Shown here: positions 8,290-18,300 of the stretch, piece after piece
How positions within the stretch are numbered: position 1 is the stretch's first letter
How the letters are laid out: each line of letters opens with the position of its first letter
Assembly: GCA_963774345.1 (NCBI GenBank)
Contig: CAVZFB010000038.1
Location: 62,001-126,000 of the forward strand
DNA length: 64,000 nucleotides
From: AP-15 sp963774345
GTDB lineage: Bacteria; Pseudomonadota; Alphaproteobacteria; ATCC43930; CGMCC-115725
Reading direction: 5' to 3'
Notes under the pieces: model-generated
What the model saw: only the letters and a program-made list of their open reading frames with translations
Database searches by the model: none
Told to the model about the DNA's origin: nothing
Position numbers and translations under genes: made by a program

Positions 8290-11223
8290 CGTTATCGCGG
8301 TGGTGGTGTGGAACAATTCCTTGGCGGTCAGCGCGGGGGCTCCGGTCAGGGTGGCGACGAGCTTCTCGTTGGCGGTGGCGCCGGTGGGCGAATAGAACAA
8401 TTCGCCGTCGGCCGTGTCATAAACAAAGCCCGGCGTGGTCGACGTAAATGCCCCGGTGGAGTTCGATGTAAACAGGGCCGCGGGCAGCGGACCGGTGCCG
8501 CCGAGGCCGAGGTTGAAGCCGGTATTGCTGAAAAAGATCTCGTCGGATGCGGTGAAATCCGTAATCGTGTTTGTGCCGGGCGCGCTGAAGATAAACTCAT
8601 TGGTCCCGGCGCCGCCGGTCATCGTCGTGTCGCCGCCGGCGTAGAAAATGTCGTTGCCGGGGCCGCCGGTCAATGCATCGGCGCCGGTCCCGGCATAGAC
8701 GATGATGCGGTCGGGTGCCGCGACCCCCGCAGCACTGACGGTGTTGCCGTTGTTGCCGTCGGACACCGTGATCGTAGACCCGGTGACCCCGGTGAAATTG
8801 GCGGTCCCCAAAGTCAACACGTTGGCGCCACCATTAGCCAGCACATAACTCTCGACGCCGGTCACGCCCGCGGCGGCGATCGTGCCTGCGCTCGTCATCA
8901 ACAGCTCGTTGTTGCCCCCGCCACCGCTGACCGTGTCGGTGCTGGTCAAATTCGCCGCGGCAAAGGCAAAAATGTCGTTACCGGCGCCGCCTTTCAGCAC
9001 ATCGGCTCCGGCGCCGCCGTAAATGATCACCGGGTCCGTGGTGACGGTCAGCCCGGAACCGTCAATCGCGTTGCCGCCACTGCCGCCGTATATTGTGATC
9101 GGCAGGCCGGTGCCGGGGAGGCCAGTGAAGTTGCCGCTGGCCAGGGTCAGACTGTTTGCCCCGCCACTGGCGAGCCGGTAGATCTCGACCCCCGTGACCC
9201 CGCCGGCGGCAACCGTGCCCGGCGTCGTTACATCGAGCTCGTTGTTGTAATTGCTGCCGGTGATCGTGTCGGTTGCAGTCAATGCCCCCTCGGTGAACAC
9301 GAAATGGGCGCTGCCCTCGGCGTCGCCGGTCAGGACGTCGGCGCCGGCGCCGCCATCGATCGTGACGGCGCCGGTCGTCAGCGCCGACGCGTTCACCGTA
9401 TTGCCGTCGTTGCCGCCGACCACCGTAATCCGGTTCGAGGAGACCCCGGTGAGATTGGCTTCCGCCAGGGTCAGGCTGTCGGCGGCGCCATTGGCCAACG
9501 CCACGGTCTCGAAACCAGAGATGTTGCCGCCCATTGCCGCGGTGCCGGTCGCGGCAAATTCGATCTCGCCGCGACCGCCGCCTTCGACCAGTCCTGTAAA
9601 CACCGCACCCGGCTCAACAATCAGCAATTTGCTTCCGACGTTATTGCCCATCTGAACCGCGACGGCGCCCGCCGCGGTGGAGGTGCTGGCCACAGTCCCG
9701 AAATTGATCAAAGTGTTGTTGCCCGAGTGGCGGTAGCCACCGTAAAAGCCGATCACCCCGTTTATGACGCCGCGGTTGATGACGGTGCCGCCCAGCACCC
9801 CGAGCGCTATCCCGGCAGCGCTGCCGGTGATCGTTCCTCCGGCGTTGTTGGTGACGTTGCCACTGCCTCGCAAGTAAACGCCATCCGCGGTGCCGGTGGT
9901 TTTGATCAAACCGGAATTCGTGACACCGATCGCGACGCCGCGGTTGTAGACGCCATTGGTGCGGCCGGCGATCACGCCGCCGGCCTGATTGGTGACGCTG
10001 CCGCCGCCGTTCAAATAGACGCCATTCGCGGTCGAGCTGGTGATCGAGCCCGAATTGGTCAGCGTGCCGGCGCCACCGCGGAACGAGACGCCGGTCCCGG
10101 CGCCCGAGATTAATCCGACGCTGGTTCCGGTTTTGCTGTTAGTGAGGCTGCCGCCGCCGCGGAAATAGACGCCGGCATTGCTGGTATCGGTGTTGAGGAT
10201 TGTCCCGAAATTGGTGACAGTGCCACCGCTCTCCAGTGCAACCGCGGTGCCAGCCGAGGTTGAAGTCGATTTGATGGCGCCGAAATTGACAACGGTAACC
10301 GCCACATTATCGGCATAAACCCCGTTGCCAAGGCTCGTTAGCAGCGCACTCGTCGCGCCGCTCGCCCCATTGGTGAAGGTGCCGCCCTGGACCAGTTCGA
10401 CAGCACTCGAGGTGCCGTTCTGTTCGATGGTTCCGAAATTGGCTATCGTTCCCGCGGCGACCGACGCAATCACCGAGGGCGAGTTTACCCCGATGATTAG
10501 ACCCACGGTCGATCCGCTCTGGCCGTTGGTAACGCTGCCGCCGTCGCGCAAAGCGACGCCATTGCCGCCGGCCCCGCTGATGGTCCCGAAATTGGTGACC
10601 GTACCAGAACCGTAACCGATGTAGACACCCGCTCCCTGGCCGCCGATCAGGGCGGTGGTGTCGGTGCCGCTACCGTTGGTGACGGCGCCGCCGGCAAGCA
10701 GAGCGACGGCGCGATTGCCGGCTTGGCTGCTGGTGAGGGAGCCGAAATTCTTGACCGTCCCGGCGCCGCCCTCGATCAGCACCGCATTGCTGCCACCCGA
10801 AATCGAGGCTGTTGTGTCGCTAGTGCTGCCGTTAGAGACGGCGCCGCCGGCGGCCATGTCGACGCCGATGCTGGCGGTGCCGGTGCCCTTGATCGTGCCG
10901 AGATTGCTGACGGCGCCAGTCGCGGCTTGGATCAGAACCCCGTCGAAGTATCCTTCGATCAGCGAACCCGGCGTCGTGGTGCCGGACGCAGCAACGAGAT
11001 TGTTGACAGTGCCGCCCGCCAGCAGGTTGATCCCACTGCCGCTGGTACCGGTGTTATCTATCGAGCCACGATTGTTGACGGTCCAGGCAAAAGCAGCGCT
11101 GCCGAAAATGGCGGCGGAGTTGGTGCTGGTAATTTTTCCGGTCACCGTTGCCGGTCGCTGAGTCGCCGGGTTGGTGAGGTTGATGCCGGTGGTATAGGTG
11201 CCGCTGTAGGTCTTGCCGGACAT
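8290..11223 (-). repeat. Module 1 of the internal gene duplication
   Basis: First of two modules of about 2.93 kb. It opens with YSGTYTTGINLTNPATQRP and closes with LVATLTGAPALTAKELFH. Order inside: N-terminal NRGSI/NLVAASGT segment, beta-solenoid repeats, two Gly/Asp-rich RTX-like blocks, then the GELFYSPTG end segment. Module 2 repeats this order. Confidence 0.7.
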
Positions 11224-11270
11224 GGCAGTCTCCCGATGCCGAGCGCCACGAGGGCCGCCTCAGCAATATG

Positions 11271-11337
11271 TAATTAATTTTTGTTAACGTCTGTTACGTT
11301 TTGTTATAATTAACCCCGCCGTGTGACTTTTGTAAAG
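11271..11337 (-). promoter_or_regulatory. AT-rich putative promoter of the giant repeat gene
   Basis: A sharply AT-rich island in GC-rich surroundings, about 50-115 bp upstream of the ATG at 11223. On the minus strand TTTACA (11336-11331) and TATAAC (11308-11303) could be sigma-70-like elements, but the spacing of 22 is long; TTAATT at a spacing of about 17 is a weaker alternative. The assignment rests on position and composition only. Confidence 0.35.
11282..11306. promoter_or_regulatory. Three TGTTA direct repeats at 10-bp period
   Basis: TGTTA occurs at 11282, 11292 and 11302, exactly one helical turn apart, inside the AT-rich island upstream of the giant repeat gene. Such phased direct repeats are typical of winged-helix response-regulator sites. 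The regulator is unknown and no regulator gene is adjacent. Confidence 0.4.
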
Positions 11338-11389
11338 CAAAATTAGGGCGGCGATTACCACTTCGGATATATGCCTATGGTTTCCACGG

Positions 11390-11441
11390 CAGCCCGCTGG
11401 CGCGATGGCGGCAAGCAGCCCGCTGGCGCGATGGCGGCAAA
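11390..11441. repeat. 26-bp tandem repeat, two copies
   Basis: A 26-bp unit beginning CAGCCCGCTGGCG is present twice head to tail (11390-11415 and 11416-11441) with one mismatch, in the non-coding gap between the giant repeat gene and the adhesin gene. No coding role is apparent. It could be a replication-slippage product. Confidence 0.6.
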
Positions 11442-11484
11442 ACGCGGCCAGGCAATACAACAGTCGGTTTCCCACCGCCGATGA

Positions 11485-11763
11485 TCAGGGCACCGGGCCC
11501 GTTGACCAACATCTCGCCCTTGAGCTCGGGCCGAGCGGTGCCGCTCGTGGCGTGATTAAGAGATCCTGCAGCCCCTCGTTATCGAGGTCCCCGCTTGCAC
11601 TGCCCACGCGCGGTAGGGTCGCCGACCCAGCAACCCGGCCGCCTTCCTCCCTGCCCGAGGCGATCGCGAGGCCGAGCTTCTTCTTCAGCGCACCCGAAAA
11701 AGCTCTTCGGGTGGGGGCCGAGACCCGTCTGTCAGACTTGATGAGCACCATGCTCTCATCCAA
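11485..11763 (-). pseudogene. Possible DUF3489-like remnant
   Basis: The minus strand carries a 92-codon open frame whose middle reads RRAFSGALKKKLGLAIASGREEGGRV, close to the end of the DUF3489 domain (pattern GxLKKKLGLxxxSxKxExxRVYRI). The preceding helix and the terminal YRI are missing, and what follows resembles nothing I recognise. It is probably the tail of a decayed gene. The rest of the 11224-11877 gap holds the AT-rich promoter island and the 26-bp tandem repeat. Confidence 0.35.
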
Positions 11764-11877
11764 ACAAAGCTCTACGAAATCGCCCCGGACTTAATCGTTG
11801 ATGGATTGGAAGCGTCCATAGGAACGTGATAGGTTAGCACCTACGGATTGATACTTCAGCGGTCGGGGGACCTCGAA

Positions 11878-14176
11878 ATGCCCGGTCAATTCTCATCCAT
11901 AAGACAGATGCGAGCGGGCGTGCGCCGGGTGATGCTCGGTGCAGCCGCGGCGGCGGCGCTCGCCGTCACGCTGACCGATGGGGTGCGGGCGCAGAGCGTG
12001 CCGCCGCCGGTGACGGCCGCAGGCTGCGTCGAAAACGCCGGCACCGCTTCCTTCGCGTGCGGCTCCGCCTCGTCGGCCACTGCCTCAAGTGCGACTGCGG
12101 TTGGCAACAGCGCGACGGCCACCGCCTCGAACGCCAGCGCGTTTGGTCAGCTCAGCACCGCGATCGGGGCCGATGCGACCGCGATCGGCAACGCCGCGGT
12201 CGCCACCGCCGCCGAATTGACCGCGGTCGGCCAAAACGCATTGGCGAGCGGAGCGTTTTCGAGCGCTTTCGGCGAGTTCAGCAATGCCGGCGGCGTCGCC
12301 GGCAACACCGGGACGACGGCTCTCGGGCAATCCGCATTGGCCGGCTCAACTGCCGCAGGCCAAAGCAACGCCACGGCGGTCGGCAATTTTGCTTTTGCCA
12401 ATGCGGCAGACGCCACCGCCATCGGCGAAAGCACCATCGCCGGTGGGACATCTGCGACCGCTCTCGGCACAAATGCGACCGCCGCCGCCGAAAATTCGTC
12501 CGCGTTGGGGACGGATTCGATCGCCGGCGCCGCCGATTTCGACCGCGGTCGGGCAGATGGCGAATGCAACCGGGATGCGGTCGGTCGCGGTCGGAGGGCT
12601 GGCTAATGCAACCGCGGACCAGTCAACCGCGATCGGCCAGACCGCGGCAGCGACCGCCGTGCAGTCGACTGCGGTCGGCTGGAACGCGGCGGCCGATGCC
12701 ACGAACAGTAGCGCCTTTGGCGGACTTTCCACCGCATCGGGCACAAACGCGACCGCGCTCGGCGCCAATGCTGTCGCCAGTGCTGACCAATCGACGGCGG
12801 TCGGCCAGGGCGCCAGCAGCACCGGCGCGAATGCGAGCGCCTTTGGCGAGGCGGGCGTCGCCAGCGGCAGCGATGCCGTGGCGGTCGGTCAGGGCACCAG
12901 GGCCAGCGGCGCCAACGCGCTGGCGGTCGGCCAGGGCGCCAGCAGCACCGGCGCCAATGCCAGCGCGCTCGGACAGGGTGCGATGGCCAGCGGCGTGCAG
13001 GCGACCGCGCTGGGCAGAGGGGCGCTCGCCAACGCCGGGAATGCCAGCGCCTTTGGTGCCGCGAGCATCGCCAGCGGAACGAACGCGCTGGCGGTCGGCC
13101 AGGGGTCCAATGCCAGCGGGACCGCCGCCAGCGCGCTCGGTCAAGGTGCCGTGGCCAGCGGCGTGCAGTCCGCGGCGCTCGGCGCCGGGGCGCTCGCCAA
13201 CGCCGGGAATGCCAGCGCCTTTGGCACCGCGAGCATGGCCAGCGGAACGAACGCGCTGGCGGTCGGCCAAGCGGCCCATGCCAGCGGGGCCGCCGCCAGC
13301 GCGCTCGGTCAAGGTGCCGCGGCCAGCGGCGTGCAGTCCGCGGCACTCGGCGCCGGAGCGCTTGCCACTGCCGCAAATACCAGCGCTTTTGGTGCGGCGA
13401 GTTTCGCCAGCGGAACGAACGCGCTGGCGGTCGGTCAGGGTGCCAGTGCCAGCGGCAGCAACGCCGGCGCGGTGGGCCAGGGTGCCTTCGCCACCGGCAT
13501 CGCCGCGACCGCGTTGGGCCAAGGCGCGCTGGCAAACGGCGATTTTGCGACTGCGCTGGGCCAGGGTGCTGCGGCGAGCGGCCGGGAGGCCTCGGCTTTT
13601 GGTCAGAGTGCGGTCGCATCGGGTGCCGGGTCGCTGGCAGTCGGCCAGGCGGCGCAGGCAACCGGCGACAACTCAGTCGCGGTCGGCGGCGGCCAGGGCG
13701 CCCTCGCTGCGGGGATGAATTCGGTGGCGGTCGGTCAGGGCGCGCAGGCGCTGGCGGTGGGTTCGGTGGCATTGGGCGCCGGGTCGATCGCGAGCGAGCC
13801 GAACACGGTTTCAGTCGGCGGGCCCGGTACCGAGCGCCGCATCACGAACGTGGCCCCGGGGGTTGAACCAACCGACGCGATTAATCTCAACCAGTTCAAT
13901 TCGGGGCTCAGCCAGGTCTCTTCGGAGCTCGGTACGCTCGACAACCGGCTTTCGGGCGGCATCGCCGAGGCTGCAGCGCTCGGCGGCGCGATGATCCCCG
14001 ATCAAGGCCGCTCATTTGTCGGCGTGAGCGGTGCCACCTATAACGGTCAGGGCGGTTTTGCTTTCGGGATTGTGCACCATCTCGTGGGTTCGGGCTTAGT
14101 GCTGTCGGGGGGTGTCGCGATCGGCTCGAGCGGCTCGCAAGCGATCGGCCGGGTCGGCATTGGCTGGGTGTTCTAG
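11878..14176 (+). pseudogene. Trimeric autotransporter adhesin, YadA-like (one frameshift)
   Basis: Reads from the ATG at 11878 (a TTG at 11848 is possible). A signal peptide (AAAAAALAVTLTDGVRA) is followed by a long head of 14-residue left-handed beta-roll repeats such as ASGTNALAVGQGA and NASAFG. A short stalk follows with the head-neck motif VAPGVEPTDAINLNQF, then a ~70-residue YadA anchor (SFVGVSGATYNGQGGFAFG) ending in aromatic F, as outer-membrane barrels do. Frame 1 runs to ~12537 and frame 2 continues to the stop. Removing one T from the TTT at 12537-12539 gives AADSTAVGQ, a perfect repeat join, so a homopolymer error is likely. Role: type Vc surface adhesin forming trimers. Confidence 0.85.
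12914..13417 (+). repeat. 168-bp superrepeat in the adhesin head, three copies
   Basis: Starts at 12914, 13082 and 13250, with the next beginning at 13418: exactly 168 bp (56 residues, four 14-residue turns) each. The turns begin NALAVGQ, (A/N)ASALGQ, Q(S/A)(A/T)ALG and NASAFG in that order. Shorter variants lie on both sides. The spacing shows duplication in whole-superhelix units. Confidence 0.8.
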
Positions 14177-14402
14177 CGCGGCGAAGCTAACGCCCGGTCC
14201 GCAGCCTTTTGTCTGGGGGGCCGAGTCCGGCCGCGGTATCCGCTCGTCAGCCGGGACGAATCGGCGGTGCCGAACTCCCGATAACGGCGTCTCCGCCGGC
14301 TACGCGTTGTCGGGGGCCCGGCCTCGTTTCCCCGGTACGTTGCGAGTGCCGGCCGTGCTCTAATCGGGCTAGGGGGATCAGAGGACGGCGACGAGGGCGA
14401 TA

Positions 14403-14978
14403 ATGCGGGCGCGAAGAGTAATAGGCTGCGCAGCCGCATTGGCTTGTGCGGTGCTGGCGGCCGATGCACTTTCGGCCGAGCATCAATCCGCTGCCAAGGG
14501 TGCAGTGCCGGCCGCCCAAGCGCCGCGCGCTCCGGCCGGCGCGGTCGGCGAGTTGCAACCGGTCCTGCACGCCCAGCAGGCTAAGATCACGACCTGCATG
14601 GACACGATCGTCCGGCAATCCGCGGCCGCCATCGACGCGCCCCATGCCGCGGCGTCGAGTTGGACGAGTGCGGCGCCAAACCAGAACCTGTTTGTCTCGA
14701 TCGTCGGGCTCAGCTATCAGAGCCCGCTTGCCCCCAACGCCGCCGCGGTGATTCTCGCTGCACCGGTCGGCCCTAGTCGTTGCGAAGGCACGGTCGTGCA
14801 GATCATCCCGAGTGCCCGCTCGTGCAGCGTCATCCAGGCATCGCTTTTGAAGACCGGACGGACGATCGCGATGCTGCAGGGATTGGCCGTCGTGCAAACC
14901 GAACTCGGGGTGCGAAACCTGCTGCTGCCAACTGCTGGCGGCGGGTGCACATTGGTCGCCGTCGGCCTGCAGGAATAG
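14403..14978 (+). CDS. Exported protein of unknown function
   Basis: 191 residues with a signal peptide (RVIGCAAALACAVLAADALSA, cleavage near 25). I do not recognise the family. The mature part is Ala/Pro-rich at first, then has a folded-looking region with four cysteines (TTCMDT, SRCEGT, RSCSVI, GGCTLV), which could form two disulfides in the periplasm. It follows the adhesin gene on the same strand after 226 bp and precedes the G8-domain gene. It may be a periplasmic accessory of one of these surface proteins, but that rests only on position. Confidence 0.6.
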   Translation: MRARRVIGCAAALACAVLAADALSAEHQSAAKGAVPAAQAPRAPAGAVGELQPVLHAQQAKITTCMDTIVRQSAAAIDAPHAAASSWTSAAPNQNLFVSIVGLSYQSPLAPNAAAVILAAPVGPSRCEGTVVQIIPSARSCSVIQASLLKTGRTIAMLQGLAVVQTELGVRNLLLPTAGGGCTLVAVGLQE

Positions 14979-15303
14979 AGCCGGCCCTGGAGCAGAACCC
15001 AGTTTCTCGAACGAGAAGTTTGAAGTTTATTGACATGGCAGCGCCGGGCTCTTCAACCAAAGCGTTGTGCACGGAGGTTGACATCGGATTTCGTCTTTCG
15101 GATAGTTCCTCGGTGATCTCAAAACAAGATTTGCTACCTAGTACCGTTCCGGCGGGCGGGCGACAGGCGTTTGTTGGCATCGGTCGAGGCGCCGCGGGAT
15201 AAACATTGTGCGTTTGCCTGGGCGGGCGTGTAGTTGACTTGGGGCGCGCAATGGAGCGGCCGGCCCGCGGCGGGCCGACATTTCATCGTGAGGGGGCAAG
15301 AAC
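14979..15303. other. Gap without a convincing gene
   Basis: 325 bp before the G8-domain gene. Open frames here lack protein-like composition. TTGACA at 15030-15035 could be a -35 element, but no good -10 follows at the right distance. Nothing further can be supported. Confidence 0.4.
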
Positions 15304-18300
15304 ATGTCGTTTGCCATATGCCGAGCCGTTTCGGCCAGCCGCGGATGGACGATCGGGGGGCTGCTGCTCGGACTGCTGCTGGCCCTCGGCGCCCCGGCCC
15401 GGGCCGAGATGCCCACCATGTGCGGCGGCGGAAACCAGCTGCCGGTGCCAACTTTTCCGATGCCGGGCGGGCAGCCCGACCTCGTGGTCAATGGCGTGTG
15501 CAACGTCAATATGGCGCAAAACGGCAACAACCCGACGGTATTTTATTACGGCAATGTCAACATCGTCAGCGGCGGCAGCCTAAACTTCAACCAACCGGCG
15601 ACCGGAAGTCCTGACATCGATTTTTGGGCAAGTTCGATCATTGTCGAGGCGAACGGCGCGCTGACCGCCGGCACCCCCAGCATTCCCTATGGCACGCCGC
15701 GGCTGTTGACCAAGGACGCCGGGTTTCTGACGATACATCTCTATGGCGCCAACCAGAGCGTGTGCAAAGTGGTCGGTCCTAACTGTCCGACGATCGGAAC
15801 TCCGCTCGACCCGGCGCAAATGCCCGGCCAAGGCGTACTGTGCAAGACCCCCGGCGCCGGCCCTTGCGGCATCCCCAACATGGTGTGGACGAATAACGGC
15901 TCCACGATTCTGCCGGGCTGCCCAGCGGGGCCGATAACCAATACTTCGAATTGCATTCCCGGATTGCCGACCAACAACGGCAACGGCGTCGACTACTTCT
16001 ACCAATACGGACCGCTCTACGGTGACAATCTGTGCAGCGACATGAAGACGAAATGGACCGCGGCTGGAGGTTGTCCCAGCGGCACCCAGGTCGGCTATTT
16101 CGGCTACAAGGTGCTGGCGGTGTCGTATGGCGGAACGCTGACCATGTACGGCTACAAGGGCGTTGCCACCGGGATCGACGGCATGCCCCTGAACTCCGGC
16201 AACAGCTGGATGCGGCTCAGCGGCGATCTCAACCCCACCAAAGGCCCCGGTACGCTCACCTTGTCCGGCACGCCGAGCCAGCGCTGGTGGCTGTCAAGCG
16301 ACGGCACCCGTGACCAGGCCGTCGTCACCACGACCGACTATCTGCCCGGCCATTCCGAGGTGCTGACAATCGGCAACGTTCAGGGGGACCAGGTTAATTT
16401 CAACTCGGCAGTGAAATGGTTCCACAGCGGCACGCTCTACCCGATCGGAAGCAAAATCACCGATGCTGTCGCTAAACAGAACCTGATCGCTGCCGGGATG
16501 GATTCGAACCTCGTCAAGAATGGGGCCGATGTCCGGGCCGCGGTGGCATTGTTGACGCGCAACATCCGCATTGTCTCGGAAGGCGACACGGCAGGCGAAA
16601 CGTTTGCGCAGGCGGCGGCCCGGACCTCGTGCCCGCCGAATGCGGACAACCTGAAGACCGGCTGTTATTATTTCGGCGGACACACGATCTTCCGCCAGGG
16701 CTTCCGCCAGATCCAGATGGACGGGGTCGAGTTCGCGAATCTCGGCCAGGGCGGCAAGCTCGGCCACTACCCGATCCATTTCCACGAGACCCGGCAGGTG
16801 CCACCGAATACCTACGTCAACGACTCTTCGGTCAACCAATCGAACACCCGCTGGTACGTCCTGCATAGCACCCAGGGGGTGACCTTTCAGCGCGATGTCG
16901 GCTGGAAGTCGATCGGCCACGGCTATTATCTCGAAGCCGGCACCGAGACCGACAACAATCTCTATTCCGACCTCGGGATCTTTGCCCGCGCCGCGATCGA
17001 CAACCCGCAGAACCCGCAAAAGACCCCAGGGATCCTCGCCGACAATCAAAATCCAGATCCATTGTCTTTCGCCCCCCTGGGGAACAAGGATAACGTCGCC
17101 AATCCCGGGATGCCCTATCGTTCGGACAACGAACATCCGACCGTGTTCTGGATCACCAACGGCTGGAACAATTTTCAGGGCGACATGGCGGCCGGCGCCG
17201 GCGCTTGCGGCGCCGCCTATTGGTTCGTGCCGCTTCAGAACAGCGACACGCCCGACGTGCCGACAGCGGCCAACACCGACAGCGGAAAGGTCACCCCTCT
17301 CGCCGCGATGAAATGGGACTACGGCCCCCTAAGCGCGGGGTCCGATAAAAAAAACCGCTTCGGTTATGCCGGGGAGCAACGGGCCTTAAACCCGGCCACA
17401 AACATGCGGGATCCTACCTGGGCCGGCACGACTCCGATGGAATCATTTTACGGGAACTATGCAACCGCGACGATGATGTCGTTCCAGACGACGCTCGACG
17501 CGCCGGCCTGCGCCGGCTTTATCACCGCCAAGCAGCCGGCTTTGACCACGCCGACCGTCAAGGAAATTACCAGCTTCTCTCCCCCGCCGGTGCGCGGGCC
17601 CATTCCCAAAAACAACACCGGCGCCACTCAGGCCGATGGCCAGAACGATCCTTATTATCCGCATGATGTTGGAGCCAAATTCGCGACGCGCTGTCCGGCG
17701 GCGGCGTCCAAGGTGCAGGTGCCTGGGCTGCCCACCCGTTACGACTGCAGCCCACCGCCCCCGGGCGTTTCGGGCATCACGAGTCCCTGCACCGACGGCA
17801 GCACCCAACCTATCGACGCGAACAACAACGAAAACCCGTGCACGCCGACCGTGATCGACCATTTCACCTCGTCGTTCCACTGGGCGCAGGGCAATGTGTC
17901 GGCGATCTGGCTGCGGCCGTTGTGGTATCTGGTGGCCAACAGCGTGCTCACCGATGTGCAGCAGGGCGGCATTACCTTTGTCACCGGCGGCGACGTCACC
18001 CGTTCTTCGATCATCAGCGGATATTGGGGCCTGCTACGCGAACTCGATCCTGGTCGGCCACACTCAGCCGCAAGATAAGGCGCATCGCTTTGCCTCAGAC
18101 ATTGGTCCGTTCAACTCGTTCACCAACGCCGACAACCCCCCCCTCACATGCGAGCCATCCAGCAAGACGCCGGACTATTGCCTCAACAAGCAGGAAGGCG
18201 TCAGTCTGCCGGTCGGCGGCTTCTTCAATAACCAGCGGTTGGAAAACATCTATGACGGGCCGTCGTATCGCGATTCTAACGCCTATCTCGACGTCTCGGT

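Larger units (their letters stand above)
5354..11223 (-). pseudogene. Giant beta-strand-repeat / RTX-like surface protein (frameshifted)
   Basis: One gene of about 1,950 codons read from the ATG at 11223, now in pieces: one frame to ~7520, a second ~7520-7240, a third to the stop at 5354, plus a compensated out-of-frame patch ~6330-6270. The protein is Gly/Thr/Asn/Ala-rich with beta-solenoid units of the type GGTVTNFGTI. Each half carries RTX-like calcium loops (GGAGADVLTGG, GGAGNDIFAF) and ends in GELFYSPTGATANEKLVATLTG. There is no Sec signal peptide and no autotransporter barrel, so type I secretion is the likely route; no T1SS gene is in the window. The role is probably adhesion or matrix formation. 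The frameshifts mean either inactivation or assembly errors. Confidence 0.75.

Noticed and set aside
8308..10113. 601-codon open frame on the plus strand opposite the giant repeat gene
   Set aside because: It mirrors the GC-rich repeats of the minus-strand gene. The composition is Gly/Arg/Ala-rich without domains, and the minus strand has clear RTX and beta-repeat motifs.
12914..13417. CRISPR-like regular repeat
   Set aside because: The repeats are contiguous, in frame and coding for adhesin turns; there are no unique spacers.
12057..13718. Long Arg/Pro-rich frames overlapping the adhesin head on both strands
   Set aside because: Regular repeats of a GC-rich coding sequence keep other frames open. 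Only the frame with the 14-residue beta-roll repeat and the YadA anchor makes sense.
16294..17136. 280-codon minus-strand frame inside the G8 gene
   Set aside because: Antisense to the conserved beta-helix region; no signal peptide, domain or ribosome site.
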